A DNA stretch of 57,618 bases. It comes from Mycobacterium sp. GTDB lineage: Bacteria; Actinomycetota; Actinomycetes; Mycobacteriales; Mycobacteriaceae. Positions 1-9,347 of the stretch are shown here, in pieces. The stretch is taken from assembly GCA_025963385.1 (NCBI GenBank), contig JAOPUT010000238.1, forward strand, positions 1 through 57,618, in the 5' to 3' direction. A program made the translations under genes and the position numbers. The notes below the pieces were generated by a model. The model was not told the origin of the DNA and did no database searches. It saw only the letters and a program-made list of their open reading frames with translations. Each line of letters starts with the position of its first letter. The first letter of the stretch is position 1.

Positions 1-255
1 CGCCGATTCCGACGCGCGACGGGCCCGCCGCCCCGCCCCGTGCCTGCGCCACGCGACCGTGCCCGAAACCACCGTCAACGCGACGGCGGCGCTCGGGGGT
101 ACGACGCAGGCGACGGCGAGCGCGCCCACCACGAGCCCGAGCGCCAGCCCCGACCTTCGCAGGCCAGGGGGTAGCGGCCGAGTGGTGGCGGGCCCTCGCC
201 TGCGCACGGGTGCGACGACGACCGCGACGGCAAGCGCCAAGAGTGCGAAGGTCAC
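1..255 (-). CDS. tadB: TadB-like inner-membrane protein of the Tad/Flp system, partial (N-terminal 85 residues)
   Basis: The reading frame opens with GTG at 255, overlapping the TGA of the upstream tadA by 4 bp (GTGA), and runs off the window edge, so only about 85 residues are visible. They hold two hydrophobic stretches separated by a basic loop, as in the N-terminus of TadB/GspF-type inner-membrane platform proteins. The assignment rests on this membrane pattern, translational coupling to a TadA ATPase, and the same gene order in M. tuberculosis (Rv3658c after Rv3659c). TadB would form the membrane platform on which TadA acts during Flp-type pilus assembly. The catalytic part of the family cannot be checked because most of the gene lies outside. 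Confidence 0.6.
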   Translation of the reverse strand, partial: MTFALLALAVAVVVAPVRRRGPATTRPLPPGLRRSGLALGLVVGALAVACVVPPSAAVALTVVSGTVAWRRHGAGRRARRASESA

Positions 256-1418
256 GGGCACCGCCGTTCGGCGAGCATAACCCTCAAATCATCCATGCCA
301 CCGTCGATTCCACGTTCGGCGTGCCACGCGGTACGTGCGCCCACTAGTCCATCGGGACCACGCCGCAGGACCGCGATCTCGCCGAGCCTGCGACGTCCAT
401 CGCGATCCCGACCGACGTGCAGCACGACGTGTACGGCTGCCGACAACTGGCTGTGCAGCGCGGCCCTATCAAGGCCACCGAGCGCGGCCAACGCCTCGAG
501 CCGGGCAGGAACCTCGGCGGGCTTGTTCGCGTGAACCGTGCCCGCTCCCCCCTCGTGGCCCGTGTTGAACGCAGCGAGCAGGTCGACGACCTCGCCGCCA
601 CGCACCTCACCGACCACGATCCGGTCGGGCCGCATGCGCAGGGCTTGCCGCACCAGGTCGCGTACGGTGACCGCTCCGACTCCCTCGACGTTCGCGCCGC
701 GCGCGACCAGCTTGACCAGGTGAGGATGGCGCGGTGCGAGCTCAGCCGCGTCCTCGACGCACACGATGCGCTCGTCGGCGGCGACGGCACCGAGGGCCGC
801 GGACAGCAACGTCGTCTTGCCAGCCCCTGTTCCGCCCGAGATGAGGAAAGCCACTCGGGCTCCGATGATCTCGCGCACCACGCCGGCGATCTCGTTGGGG
901 ATCGTGCCGCAGCCGACGAGCGCATCGAAGTCCTGGCTGGCGGGCCGCAACACCCGCAACGACAGACACGTGCCGCCTGTCGCGATCGGCGACAGGATCG
1001 CGTGCAGCCGTACCGCGAACTCACCGCCCCCGAGGCCTGTCAGCTGGCCGTCTACCCAGGGCTGTGCTTCGTCGAGTCGACGCCCCGCCGACAGAGCCAA
1101 CCGCTGAGCCAGCCGTCGCACCGCGGCGTCGTCTGCGAATTCGATTGGAACACGCCTCAATCCGAAGCCATCGTCGACCCAGACCGAATCGGGTGCGGTC
1201 ACGAGCACGTCGGTGGTGCCCTCGGCACGAAGTAGCGGCTCCAGGATTCCCGCTCCGGACAGTTCGGTTTGCAGGACACGAAGGTTGTCGAGCACCTCGG
1301 TATCGCCAAGCACACCGCCGGATTCGGCCCGGATCGCGGCAGCTACGACGTTGGGCCGCAACGGCATCGACTCCGAGGCCAACCGTTCCCGGACGCGTTC
1401 GATCAACGAGGCACTCAC
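252..1418 (-). CDS. tadA: TadA/CpaF-type secretion ATPase (Tad/Flp pilus assembly)
   Basis: A 388-residue secretion NTPase of the VirB11/GspE superfamily that would power assembly of a Tad-type pilus at the inner membrane. Visible motifs are a Walker A loop GGTGAGKTT (about residues 195-203), a Walker B/Asp region RIVVGEVRG (266-274) and a His box GTVHANKP (293-300). A longer open frame extends upstream to 1664, but that part lies inside ssd and has shadow composition. The start is therefore placed at GTG 1418, which overlaps the ssd stop as GTGA. M. tuberculosis Rv3659c has a similar length (about 352). It forms an operon with ssd upstream and tadB downstream. Confidence 0.88.
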   Translation of the reverse strand: MSASLIERVRERLASESMPLRPNVVAAAIRAESGGVLGDTEVLDNLRVLQTELSGAGILEPLLRAEGTTDVLVTAPDSVWVDDGFGLRRVPIEFADDAAVRRLAQRLALSAGRRLDEAQPWVDGQLTGLGGGEFAVRLHAILSPIATGGTCLSLRVLRPASQDFDALVGCGTIPNEIAGVVREIIGARVAFLISGGTGAGKTTLLSAALGAVAADERIVCVEDAAELAPRHPHLVKLVARGANVEGVGAVTVRDLVRQALRMRPDRIVVGEVRGGEVVDLLAAFNTGHEGGAGTVHANKPAEVPARLEALAALGGLDRAALHSQLSAAVHVVLHVGRDRDGRRRLGEIAVLRRGPDGLVGARTAWHAERGIDGGMDDLRVMLAERRCP

Positions 1419-2482
1419 GCGGCGCTCCGCTCTCCAGGCAGCTGATGCAGAACGGCGAGCACGCGGCGTGCGGCCCTGGCGAGTGGCGAACGCCGACGCG
1501 GCCTCAGCCCGTCGCGCTCGAGTGCACTCGCCACACCCGGTTGAGCGCGCATCGAGGCGAGGTGCGGCAACCCGACCGCGCGAGCGACCTCGGCTGCCGT
1601 CAGTCCACCGGGCGCCGGACCACGCACGACCAGGCCGACGTTGGCATTCACCCCGACGAGCCACTGACCGACGGCCGTGGCTGCGGCACAGGACCGCACG
1701 TCGGCCGGGGTGACGACGGCGACGAGATCAGCGGACGCGAGCGCGGTCTCCACGGCAGGAGTCGCGCGCCGAGGCAGGTCGCAGATGACCGTCGCGCCCC
1801 CACGAGAACCCGCGTCGACCACCGCATCGAGGGCGGCTGCATCGACGTGGCTACCTGCTCGACCCGCCGACAACACGGCGATTCCGCGATGTTCGGGCAG
1901 CGCCGCCTGCAGCGCGGGCCATCCGATGCGTCCCCCTTGAAGGGCGAGGTCTGACCAGCGCAAACCCGATTCGCCTTCGGTGCCCACGACCAGCTCGAGG
2001 CCTCCACCCCATGGATCGAGGTCGACCAGCAGAGGATGGGTGGCAGCGTGCGCGAGCGCCGTGGCGAACACGGACGCGCCTGCCCCGCCACGCGCCCCGA
2101 TGACTGCGAGCACGGCGCCGCGGCGCTGCGCTTCGCGACCCGACTCAGCTGCGTCGGACAGTGCCGAGACGAGCTCGGCTTCTTCCCCGGGCATGACCAG
2201 AATGCGTTGCGCGCCGACGGCGATCACAAGGGGCCAGTCGGTTGCCCGCGGCTCAGCCCGACTGACGACGAAGATCCGCCCGCGCCGCGGCAGGGCGGCC
2301 TTCGCGCAGCGCGCGGCACCTTCGAAGTCGAGTAGCACGGCCGACGCCGCTGCCCACACCTTTGGGCTGGACGGCTCCGTCACGTGGACGACTCGCGCAC
2401 CGATCGCTGCAACGACGCGGTCTACCTCGGCGCGCAGTGCCTCGTCGGCGACCAGCGCCAAAATGCCTTTGTTCGTGCTCAC
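1415..2482 (-). CDS. ssd: Ssd-like septum-site / CpaE-type ParA-MinD family protein
   Basis: A 355-residue protein with an N-terminal receiver-like region and a MinD/ParA-type ATPase fold from about residue 120. The deviant Walker A reads GARGGAGAS (129-137), where MinD has KGGxGKT/S, so both signature lysines are missing. The following VDLDPWGGG strand (about 153) is conserved. This matches what is known of mycobacterial Ssd (Rv3660c), a MinD-like protein linked to septum regulation, and of CpaE proteins that localise Tad machinery. It starts with GTG at 2482 behind a GGAG-type site and is first in the ssd-tadA-tadB operon. Loss of the lysines makes ordinary ATP hydrolysis doubtful. Confidence 0.82.
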   Translation of the reverse strand: MSTNKGILALVADEALRAEVDRVVAAIGARVVHVTEPSSPKVWAAASAVLLDFEGAARCAKAALPRRGRIFVVSRAEPRATDWPLVIAVGAQRILVMPGEEAELVSALSDAAESGREAQRRGAVLAVIGARGGAGASVFATALAHAATHPLLVDLDPWGGGLELVVGTEGESGLRWSDLALQGGRIGWPALQAALPEHRGIAVLSAGRAGSHVDAAALDAVVDAGSRGGATVICDLPRRATPAVETALASADLVAVVTPADVRSCAAATAVGQWLVGVNANVGLVVRGPAPGGLTAAEVARAVGLPHLASMRAQPGVASALERDGLRPRRRSPLARAARRVLAVLHQLPGERSAA

Positions 2483-2654
2483 GACTCCACAATGCGGAGG
2501 TCGACTGACGTCACGCTACGGCCGCACGCACATTTGTGGATGAACTCGCCTCTGTGCACAGACGGCCACCACGGATTCGCGGATATTTCACTCCGCAACT
2601 TTCAGGCCTGGGCGTGCCCGGGTCGTCCGACGAATTATTCGGAAACTTGCCCGG

Positions 2655-2699
2655 AAAAAGGGACGACCCCCGCCAGGGGGGGAGGAGGCGGAGGTCGTC
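2655..2699 (-). terminator. Intrinsic terminator of the 6C RNA
   Basis: Read on the minus strand, GACGACC (2699-2693) and CCGCC (2691-2687) pair with GGCGG and GGTCGTC (2662-2668), and the RNA then ends in a U-rich tail from the five A's at 2655-2659. The loop carries seven C residues (2676-2682). Confidence 0.75.
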
Positions 2700-2750
2700 G
2701 TGTATCAGCCCCGGGGGGTCGGGCTGATCCACACCCGGCATAAGCCGAGT
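2655..2750 (-). ncRNA. 6C small RNA (B11-type sRNA)
   Basis: The minus strand between ssd and the HAD phosphatase shows the 6C RNA architecture: two consecutive stem-loops whose loops each hold a run of six or more C. Stem 1 is ATCAGCCC (2728-2721 on minus) with GGGCTGAT (2711-2704), with six C's in its loop (2713-2718). Stem 2 is the terminator hairpin at 2662-2699 with seven C's in its loop. A -10 hexamer TATAGT lies at 2758-2763, which puts the 5' end near 2750 and gives about 95 nt. The same sRNA (B11, 6C family) sits between Rv3660c and Rv3661 in M. tuberculosis. C-rich loops are thought to pair with G-rich mRNA leaders. The 5' end is inferred. Confidence 0.85.
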
Positions 2751-2757
2751 GATGTCC

Positions 2758-2763
2758 ACTATA
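2758..2763 (-). promoter_or_regulatory. -10 element of the 6C RNA promoter
   Basis: TATAGT on the minus strand, preceded by TG as in an extended -10, about 7 nt upstream of the predicted 6C RNA 5' end. No clear -35 was seen. From here to 2899 nothing else could be supported. Confidence 0.6.
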
Positions 2764-2899
2764 CACGCGGCAATGCCGCGCAGCGCAAGCCCTGATTTTC
2801 CGTGAAAGCAGGCGATGACCTGGAAAATTGCAGACACGGCCACGTGTCGTTGACTGCCACTTCAGCCGGTCTCCCGCCGCGCGCCGAGGGACCGCCGCC

Positions 2900-2915
2900 T
2901 ATGCTGTGCAGCGTG
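2900..2915 (+). promoter_or_regulatory. Leaderless promoter of the HAD phosphatase gene
   Basis: TATGCT at 2900-2905 is followed by 7 nt and then GTG at 2913, so transcription should begin on the start codon. This decides the GTG over upstream in-frame ATGs. Confidence 0.65.
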
Positions 2916-3770
2916 ACCGCTTCCGAATCGGCGCCGGACGGTTCGCTCGCGCCGCGGCCCGTGGCAGGAACAGGTCAGCCGGTACACACCGCGGCATTCT
3001 TCGATCTCGACAAGACGGTCATCGCGAAGTCCAGCACCCTCGCTTTCAGCAAACCCTTCTTCGAGCAAGGGCTAATCGGTAGACAGACGGTGCTGAAGTC
3101 CGCGTACGCACAATTCCTGTTCCTGATGTCGGGTGCCGACCACGATCAGATGGACCGAATGCGGACCTACATCACCAACATGTGCACGGGATGGAACGTC
3201 GAACAGGTCAAGTCCATCGTCGGTGAGACGTTGCACGACATCGTCGATCCGCTGGTGTTCGCAGAAGCCGCCAATCTCATTGCCGACCACAAGTTGTGCG
3301 GACGTGACGTGGTCGTCGTCTCGGCCTCGGGCGAGGAGATCGTGGCACCCATCGCGCGGGCGCTTGGGGCGACTCACGCGATGGCCACCCGCATGGTCGT
3401 CGAGGACGGCAAGTACACCGGGGAAGTCGCCTTCTACTGCTATGGCGAAGGCAAGGTCGAAGCTATCCGCGAGTTGGCCGCCCGCGAAGACTATGCACTC
3501 GAGTTCTGCTACGCGTATTCGGACTCGATCACCGACCTGCCGATGCTCGAGGCGGTCGGACACCCGACCGTCGTGAATCCCGACCGTGCTTTGCGCAAGG
3601 AGTCGGTCGCGAGGGGCTGGCCCGTGCTCGAGTTCTCCAGGCCGATCCCGTTGCGCGACCGGATTCCAGCACCTTCCGGGGCCGCGGTCGCCACGTCGGT
3701 GGCTGTCGGCGTCAGCGCGCTGGCCGCAGGCGCGCTGGCCTACTCACTGCTTCGGCGCTTCAACTTCTGA
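2913..3770 (+). CDS. HAD superfamily (SerB-like, subfamily IB) phosphatase with C-terminal membrane segment
   Basis: A 285-residue protein with HAD motif I DLDKT (about residues 31-35), motif II around SASGEE and a motif IV-like SDSITDLPML. This places it in the phosphoserine phosphatase-like IB subfamily. The C-terminal 25 residues form a hydrophobic helix rich in Ala/Val followed by RRF, suggesting membrane attachment. Substrate is unknown; M. tuberculosis Rv3661 (287 aa) is the positional counterpart. An open frame reaches back to 2802 but its extra 37 residues look non-coding. The GTG at 2913 lies 7 nt after a TANNNT hexamer and gives the family length. It is a single-gene unit followed by the Ms1-type RNA. 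Confidence 0.82.
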   Translation: MTASESAPDGSLAPRPVAGTGQPVHTAAFFDLDKTVIAKSSTLAFSKPFFEQGLIGRQTVLKSAYAQFLFLMSGADHDQMDRMRTYITNMCTGWNVEQVKSIVGETLHDIVDPLVFAEAANLIADHKLCGRDVVVVSASGEEIVAPIARALGATHAMATRMVVEDGKYTGEVAFYCYGEGKVEAIRELAAREDYALEFCYAYSDSITDLPMLEAVGHPTVVNPDRALRKESVARGWPVLEFSRPIPLRDRIPAPSGAAVATSVAVGVSALAAGALAYSLLRRFNF

Positions 3771-3834
3771 CCCGCCGCTGAACCGATAGCTGACGGCCGA
3801 TCGGTCACGATAGGGAGTCGGCGGCGATTGCCCC

Positions 3835-3863
3835 TTGATGTGACCGCCGTCACGGAGTACAAA
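3835..3863 (+). promoter_or_regulatory. Promoter of the Ms1-type RNA with an embedded Crp-like palindrome
   Basis: TTGATG (3835-3840), a 17-bp spacer and TACAAA (3858-3863) make a good vegetative promoter with a start near 3870. The spacer region holds TGTGA-N6-TCACG (3839-3854), one mismatch from the Crp consensus TGTGA-N6-TCACA. A bound Crp here would occlude RNA polymerase. A second possible -10 (TAAGTT, 3888-3893) was judged weaker. Confidence 0.5.
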
Positions 3864-3869
3864 GGAGTC

Positions 3870-4166
3870 ACGGACGCTCGGTGAGGCTAAGTTCGAGTCG
3901 GAAGAGAAGATTCGCTCTCCCAAGTCGAGCGACCTAGCACGGATCGCGGTACCCACGCGGAGCACATGCCGCGTTATGGCTAGAGTGTTGCGGGCCTGCG
4001 TAATTGCGAAGAGCGGTCAACCACGACGATCCCTTGGGTGGGATTGCAGTTGAAGCGCAGCGGAAGGACGCCGAGGCCACCCACGTAACCCACCGAGCAC
4101 GCTTGGTAGCCACGAATCCGTGCTAGCGGGCGGCGAGCCGAATTCAATTCGGAGCGCCGCCTGCTT
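3870..4166 (+). ncRNA. ms1: Ms1 / MTS2823-type 6S-like RNA
   Basis: A 410-base gene-free interval between the Rv3661 and Rv3662c counterparts is the exact place of MTS2823 in M. tuberculosis and Ms1 in M. smegmatis, an abundant RNA of about 300 nt that binds core RNA polymerase in stationary phase. A promoter at 3835-3863 and a terminator hairpin at 4129-4161 delimit about 297 nt. Long-range complementarity supports structure: CTAGCACGGAT (3934-3944) is the perfect complement of 4116-4126, and GCTCGGTG (3876-3883) of 4091-4098. The two pairings cross, so they are either a pseudoknot or alternative folds. Identity is by synteny and length; ends are predicted. Confidence 0.75.
4129..4166 (+). 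terminator. Terminator hairpin of the Ms1-type RNA
   Basis: GGCGGCG (4129-4135) pairs with CGCCGCC (4155-4161), enclosing CCGAAT-TCA-ATTCGG (4138-4152) across small AG/AG internal loops. A short T-containing tail follows. It also lies 3' of the convergent gene ending at 4181. Confidence 0.6.
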
Positions 4167-4180
4167 CACTTTGCTGGGAG

Positions 4181-4936
4181 CTACTTCGACGACGACTCGG
4201 CTATCGCGAGCGCCTCCCTGGCCCCGTCCTCCAACGCCAGACAGCTGGTGATCAGCCACACCGCGAGCCCGTCCGGGGTCCCCGACGCAAACCCGCGCGC
4301 CGCGGCGCGATAGTCGCCCGACTCACGCATCCAATAGACCTCGGGAACGCCGAGGCCGTGAGGATCCAGCCCGTTGGTGATGCTGATCAGCCGAGCGACG
4401 GCCCGCGCCACCACCCCATCCGCGACTCCGAACGGGGCCAGGGTCAGCAGTTCACCGTGTGCCACGGCCGCAAGGACGGGCGCAGGCACCCGGGTTCCAC
4501 TTGTCACGATGTCGCCGAGAAGCTCGAGCCGACGCCCCACCCCCGGGTCCGATCGGGGCCGGCCAAGGGCATCCGAGTCGGTCAGGTCTGCCGCGGCCAG
4601 GGCATGGAGTCGCGCGATGGCCTGCAGCGGGGCATGTTGCCAGACGCCAACCAGCGCGGTGGCACCGCCTTCCAGCGCTTCGGCGACGCGCAACGCGCCT
4701 GCAAGGACCGCGCCGGGTTGGCCATCGGCTGACATCGAGAGCGAGCCGCCGTCCAACACCGATGACGCCCGCGCGGACCGCACCGCGGCCTCGGCTGCGG
4801 TCTCGGGCCAACCACGGAGATTGACCCGGTGCCGGTGGGCCCTGGCGACGGCCGCACGCGCCGCCTCACTCGCTTCGGCGACCCCGGGTAAGTCCACCAA
4901 GGGGGCGAGTGGGTCGGCTTGGCCTTTGGAGATCAT
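4181..4936 (-). CDS. Fic-fold-like protein with degenerate active-site motif (Rv3662c-type)
   Basis: A 251-residue cytosolic protein, positional counterpart of Rv3662c, which I know only as a conserved hypothetical. Residues 167-178 read APFGVADGVVAR, which superposes on the Fic motif HPFxxGNGRxxR. The Pro-Phe, the spaced Gly and the final Arg are kept, but the catalytic His is Ala and the Asn-Gly-Arg core is changed. The preceding helix (AAVAHGELLTL) and the N-terminal SSVLDGGS (58-65, compare SSxIEG) also resemble Fic proteins. I infer a Fic fold without AMP-transferase activity, perhaps a nucleotide or partner-binding protein. No signal peptide or membrane segment is visible. The start ATG at 4936 faces acs across 57 bp. 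Confidence 0.6.
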   Translation of the reverse strand: MISKGQADPLAPLVDLPGVAEASEAARAAVARAHRHRVNLRGWPETAAEAAVRSARASSVLDGGSLSMSADGQPGAVLAGALRVAEALEGGATALVGVWQHAPLQAIARLHALAAADLTDSDALGRPRSDPGVGRRLELLGDIVTSGTRVPAPVLAAVAHGELLTLAPFGVADGVVARAVARLISITNGLDPHGLGVPEVYWMRESGDYRAAARGFASGTPDGLAVWLITSCLALEDGAREALAIAESSSK

Positions 4937-4974
4937 CGACGCCCAACGCTATCCCAGGCTCGCGTCGACGCTCC

Positions 4975-4993
4975 CGTGACTAGGCTCACAGCC

Positions 4994-4996
<3 letters not shown>
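4975..4996 (+). promoter_or_regulatory. Leaderless acs promoter overlapped by a Crp-like site
   Basis: TAGGCT (4981-4986) lies 7 nt before ATG 4994. The hexamer sits inside CGTGA-CTAGGC-TCACA (4975-4990), one mismatch from the Crp consensus. Binding there would block the -10, suggesting repression of acs by cAMP-Crp. Confidence 0.6.
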
Positions 4997-6949
<1,953 letters not shown>

Positions 6950-6956
6950 CCCCCAA

Positions 6957-7027
6957 CCTTCGCGAGCGTGCGCAGAACGCTGCCGTTCTTCGGCGTGTCG
7001 TGAGACAGACACGCCCGCTCGCGAAGG
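6957..7027. repeat. Nested intergenic palindrome between convergent genes
   Basis: CCTTCGCGAGCG (6957-6968) is the perfect inverse of 7016-7027, and inside it GGCGTGTC (6992-6999) is the perfect inverse of 7008-7015. It lies between the convergent acs and protease genes and could act as a bidirectional transcription stop, although neither side has a U-tract. Confidence 0.6.
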
Positions 7028-7035
7028 GGGTGAAG

Positions 7036-7749
7036 CTATCCGCCGATCGGCACGAAGCCCGCACCCGGCCGGTTCTTGGCGTTGATGTCGGCAAGGATCG
7101 AGTTCATCGACATGGTGACGGCAGGGGTATGCAGCGGAATGTACTGCGTCACGCACGTCGGAAGATCTTCGCTGAACGCGCCGTGGATCATGCCGACCAG
7201 GTGATTGTCGACGGTGACGGGGGCTCCGGAGTCCCCCGGCTGCCCACAGACCTGATTGAGAATCGTGCCCGGTTTGTCGCCAGGGCCCCAGGTGACGCCA
7301 CACGACTGGCCGGTGGTTCGCCCGAGCTTGCATGCGACCTCGCCGAAGACCGGATCGGGCGCAAGCCCGTCGATCAGGAAGCCGCCGACGTTGTCGACCG
7401 GCTGTACCTTCTGCGGGTCGAACTCGATGACCGCGTAGTCGAGGCCCTCGTTGCCAGCCACCATGGTGCCGAGCACACCGCGGTCCGCGGCGGCCTCGGA
7501 GCCGACCTGAGCTCCCGGCCCCCCACAGTGCGCCGACGTGAAGCCGATCAGCTTGCCGCGATTGTCGTGGCCGATGGCAGTGAGCGTGCAGAACGTGTCC
7601 CCGTCGATGACGATGCCCGAGCCTCCGCCGAGCGGCACCAGGTCATCGGCGCGCGCGGCAGGCAGGAGCGGCGTGGTCAGGGCCAAGACCACCATCGCGA
7701 GGACCGCCGACACCGCGAGTTGCCAGCGGTATATCAACGGCATCTCCAC
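7036..7749 (-). CDS. Secreted chymotrypsin-like serine protease (Rv3668c-type)
   Basis: A 237-residue exported protein. A basic start, a hydrophobic core and an Ala-rich AARA cleavage site at about residues 31-35 form a Sec signal peptide. The mature part carries a trypsin/chymotrypsin triad: His in TSAHC, Asp in LDYAVIEFD and Ser in GQPGDSGAPV. Cysteines near His and near Ser (QVCGQPGDSG) suggest disulfides as in streptogrisin-type enzymes. It would act outside the membrane on unknown substrates. Two starts are possible, GTG 7749 and ATG 7743; the longer is listed. It is convergent with acs and divergent from the holin-like gene. Confidence 0.82.
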   Translation of the reverse strand: MEMPLIYRWQLAVSAVLAMVVLALTTPLLPAARADDLVPLGGGSGIVIDGDTFCTLTAIGHDNRGKLIGFTSAHCGGPGAQVGSEAAADRGVLGTMVAGNEGLDYAVIEFDPQKVQPVDNVGGFLIDGLAPDPVFGEVACKLGRTTGQSCGVTWGPGDKPGTILNQVCGQPGDSGAPVTVDNHLVGMIHGAFSEDLPTCVTQYIPLHTPAVTMSMNSILADINAKNRPGAGFVPIGG

Positions 7750-7878
7750 TCGTCAGCCCCGACTGTTCGTCAAGCGCGGCCAGTCTATCGTCGACCGGAA
7801 TCGAACTGCCCGCTGCGACATGGCAACATGAACCACATTGAGCTCTGGATTGATCCGACGCTGGGGAGGACGTAAGCC

Positions 7879-8391
7879 GTGAGCAGTGGTGACCGCAAGA
7901 ACGGCGTGCCGACGACTGTGACGTCGATTCCGTTGATCGACCCGCATGCACCCAAGCCCGACGCATCCCTCGGTGACCTGGTCAAGGATGCGACGGCGCA
8001 GATGTCGACGCTGGTCAGGGCCGAGGTCGAACTCGCGAAGTCCGAGATCACCCGTGACGTCAAGAAGGGGCTGACGGGCAGCGTCTTCTTCATCCTGGCG
8101 CTCGTGGTGCTGTTCTACTCGACGTTCTTCTTCTTCTTCTTCGTGGCCGAACTGCTCGACACGTGGATCTGGCGCTGGCTGGCGTTCCTGATCGTGTTCG
8201 CGCTGATGGTCTTGACCACCGCAGTGCTCGCCCTGTTCGGTTATCTGAAGGTCCGGCGCATCAGAGGGCCACAGCAGACCATCGAGTCCGTCAAGGAAGC
8301 CCGCGTCGCGCTGATTCCCGGTGGGGACAAGCAGGCAGGCACCAAGACTGGAACGGATCTGGAGTCGACCACAGATCCATCAGGCTGGTAG
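7879..8391 (+). CDS. Actinobacterial phage-holin superfamily III membrane protein (Rv3669-type)
   Basis: A 170-residue protein with an amphipathic N-terminal region (about 30-70), two adjacent membrane helices (about 72-120, containing a run of Phe) and a charged C-terminal tail. This is the pattern of the small actinobacterial family annotated as holin superfamily III, although these are not phage genes. GTG 7879 follows a strong GGGGAGGA site at 7863-7870. The stop TAG shares its last base with the GTG of the epoxide hydrolase gene, so the two are translationally coupled. Function is unknown. Confidence 0.78.
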   Translation: MSSGDRKNGVPTTVTSIPLIDPHAPKPDASLGDLVKDATAQMSTLVRAEVELAKSEITRDVKKGLTGSVFFILALVVLFYSTFFFFFFVAELLDTWIWRWLAFLIVFALMVLTTAVLALFGYLKVRRIRGPQQTIESVKEARVALIPGGDKQAGTKTGTDLESTTDPSGW

Positions 8392-9344
8392 TGCCACCGC
8401 CTGATCCGTCGGTCACCCGGATCGACGGGCCGTGGCGTCATCTCGAGGTGCACGCCAACGGGATTCGCTTTCACGTCGTAGAGGCCAAGCCCGCCGAGCA
8501 GAGCGCACCGCCTGCCGGGGAGCGTCCGCTCGTCATCCTGCTCCACGGATTCGGATCGTTCTGGTGGTCGTGGCGCCACCAGCTGAGGGCCCTGACGGGC
8601 GCGCGGGTGGTCGCAGTTGACCTACGCGGCTATGGCGGCAGCGACAAACCGCCCCGCGGCTACGACGGGTGGACGCTGGCCGGCGACACCGCCGGGTTGG
8701 TGCGTGCGCTCGGACACGAGAAGGCGACTTTGATCGGGCACGCCGACGGCGGGCTGGTCTGCTGGGCGACGTCGGTGCTTCATCCGCGGGTGGTGCGGGC
8801 GATCGCGTTGGTCAGCTCACCGCATCCGGTGGCGCTGCGTGCCTCGGCGCTGACTCGACGGGACCAGGGCCGGGCGCTGCTGCCGTGGATATTGCGCTAC
8901 CAGCTGCCGTGGTGGCCGGAACACGTACTGACCCGGGACAACGCCCAGGAGCTCGAGTTGCTGGTGCGGAGTAGATCCAGTGGCAAATGGCTTGCCTCCG
9001 AAGACTTCTCAGAGACCATCGGCCACATGCGGCGAGCCATCCAGATTCCGTCTGCGGCGCATTCGGCGTTGGAGTACCAGCGCTGGGCGGCCCGCAGCCA
9101 GTTACGCGGTGAAGGTCGTCGCTTCGTGAAGTCGATGAAGCGCCCGCTCGCCGTGCCGATGCTGCACCTCCGCGGCGACGCCGACCCCTACGTACTCGCA
9201 GATCCGGTCGATCGCACGCAGCGCTATGCACCGCACGGCAGATACGTATCAATTGCCGGCACGGGGCATTTCGCTCACGAGGAAGCCCCAGACGTGGTCA
9301 ACGAACACCTGCTGCGATTCCTGGCCCAGGTATCCGGCGCCTGA
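8391..9344 (+). CDS. ephE: Epoxide hydrolase-like alpha/beta hydrolase
   Basis: A 317-residue alpha/beta-hydrolase. The oxyanion region is HGFGSFWW, and the nucleophile elbow is GHADGG, with Asp where esterases have Ser, as in epoxide hydrolases and haloalkane dehalogenases. The late acid is in RGDADPYV and the catalytic His in GTGHFAHEE. It should open epoxides to diols, perhaps in lipid detoxification. The open frame begins at 8163, but the part before 8391 overlaps the preceding gene; GTG 8391 overlaps its stop by one base and gives the EphE (Rv3670) N-terminus. It is convergent with marP. Confidence 0.85.
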   Translation: MPPPDPSVTRIDGPWRHLEVHANGIRFHVVEAKPAEQSAPPAGERPLVILLHGFGSFWWSWRHQLRALTGARVVAVDLRGYGGSDKPPRGYDGWTLAGDTAGLVRALGHEKATLIGHADGGLVCWATSVLHPRVVRAIALVSSPHPVALRASALTRRDQGRALLPWILRYQLPWWPEHVLTRDNAQELELLVRSRSSGKWLASEDFSETIGHMRRAIQIPSAAHSALEYQRWAARSQLRGEGRRFVKSMKRPLAVPMLHLRGDADPYVLADPVDRTQRYAPHGRYVSIAGTGHFAHEEAPDVVNEHLLRFLAQVSGA

Positions 9345-9347
9345 CCC

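Noticed and set aside
417..1235. Plus-strand 272-residue reading frame opposite tadA
   Set aside because: It is the mirror of tadA in a high-GC genome and has no promoter, ribosome binding site or recognisable motif.
1419..1664. N-terminal extension of TadA
   Set aside because: It lies within ssd on the same strand, is Arg/Ala-rich like a shadow frame, and GTG 1418 overlaps the ssd stop as expected for coupled genes.
2511..2843. 110-residue minus-strand reading frame upstream of ssd
   Set aside because: It spans the 6C RNA with its terminator and promoter and has no ribosome binding site or recognisable similarity.
3888..3893. TAAGTT as the -10 of the Ms1-type RNA
   Set aside because: No suitable -35 was found at the right distance, and the start at 3870 gives a length closer to the known 300 nt. 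Kept only as an alternative.
7879..8391. Prophage remnant because of the holin-like gene
   Set aside because: No other phage gene is nearby, and this family is a chromosomal actinobacterial membrane protein with conserved neighbours.
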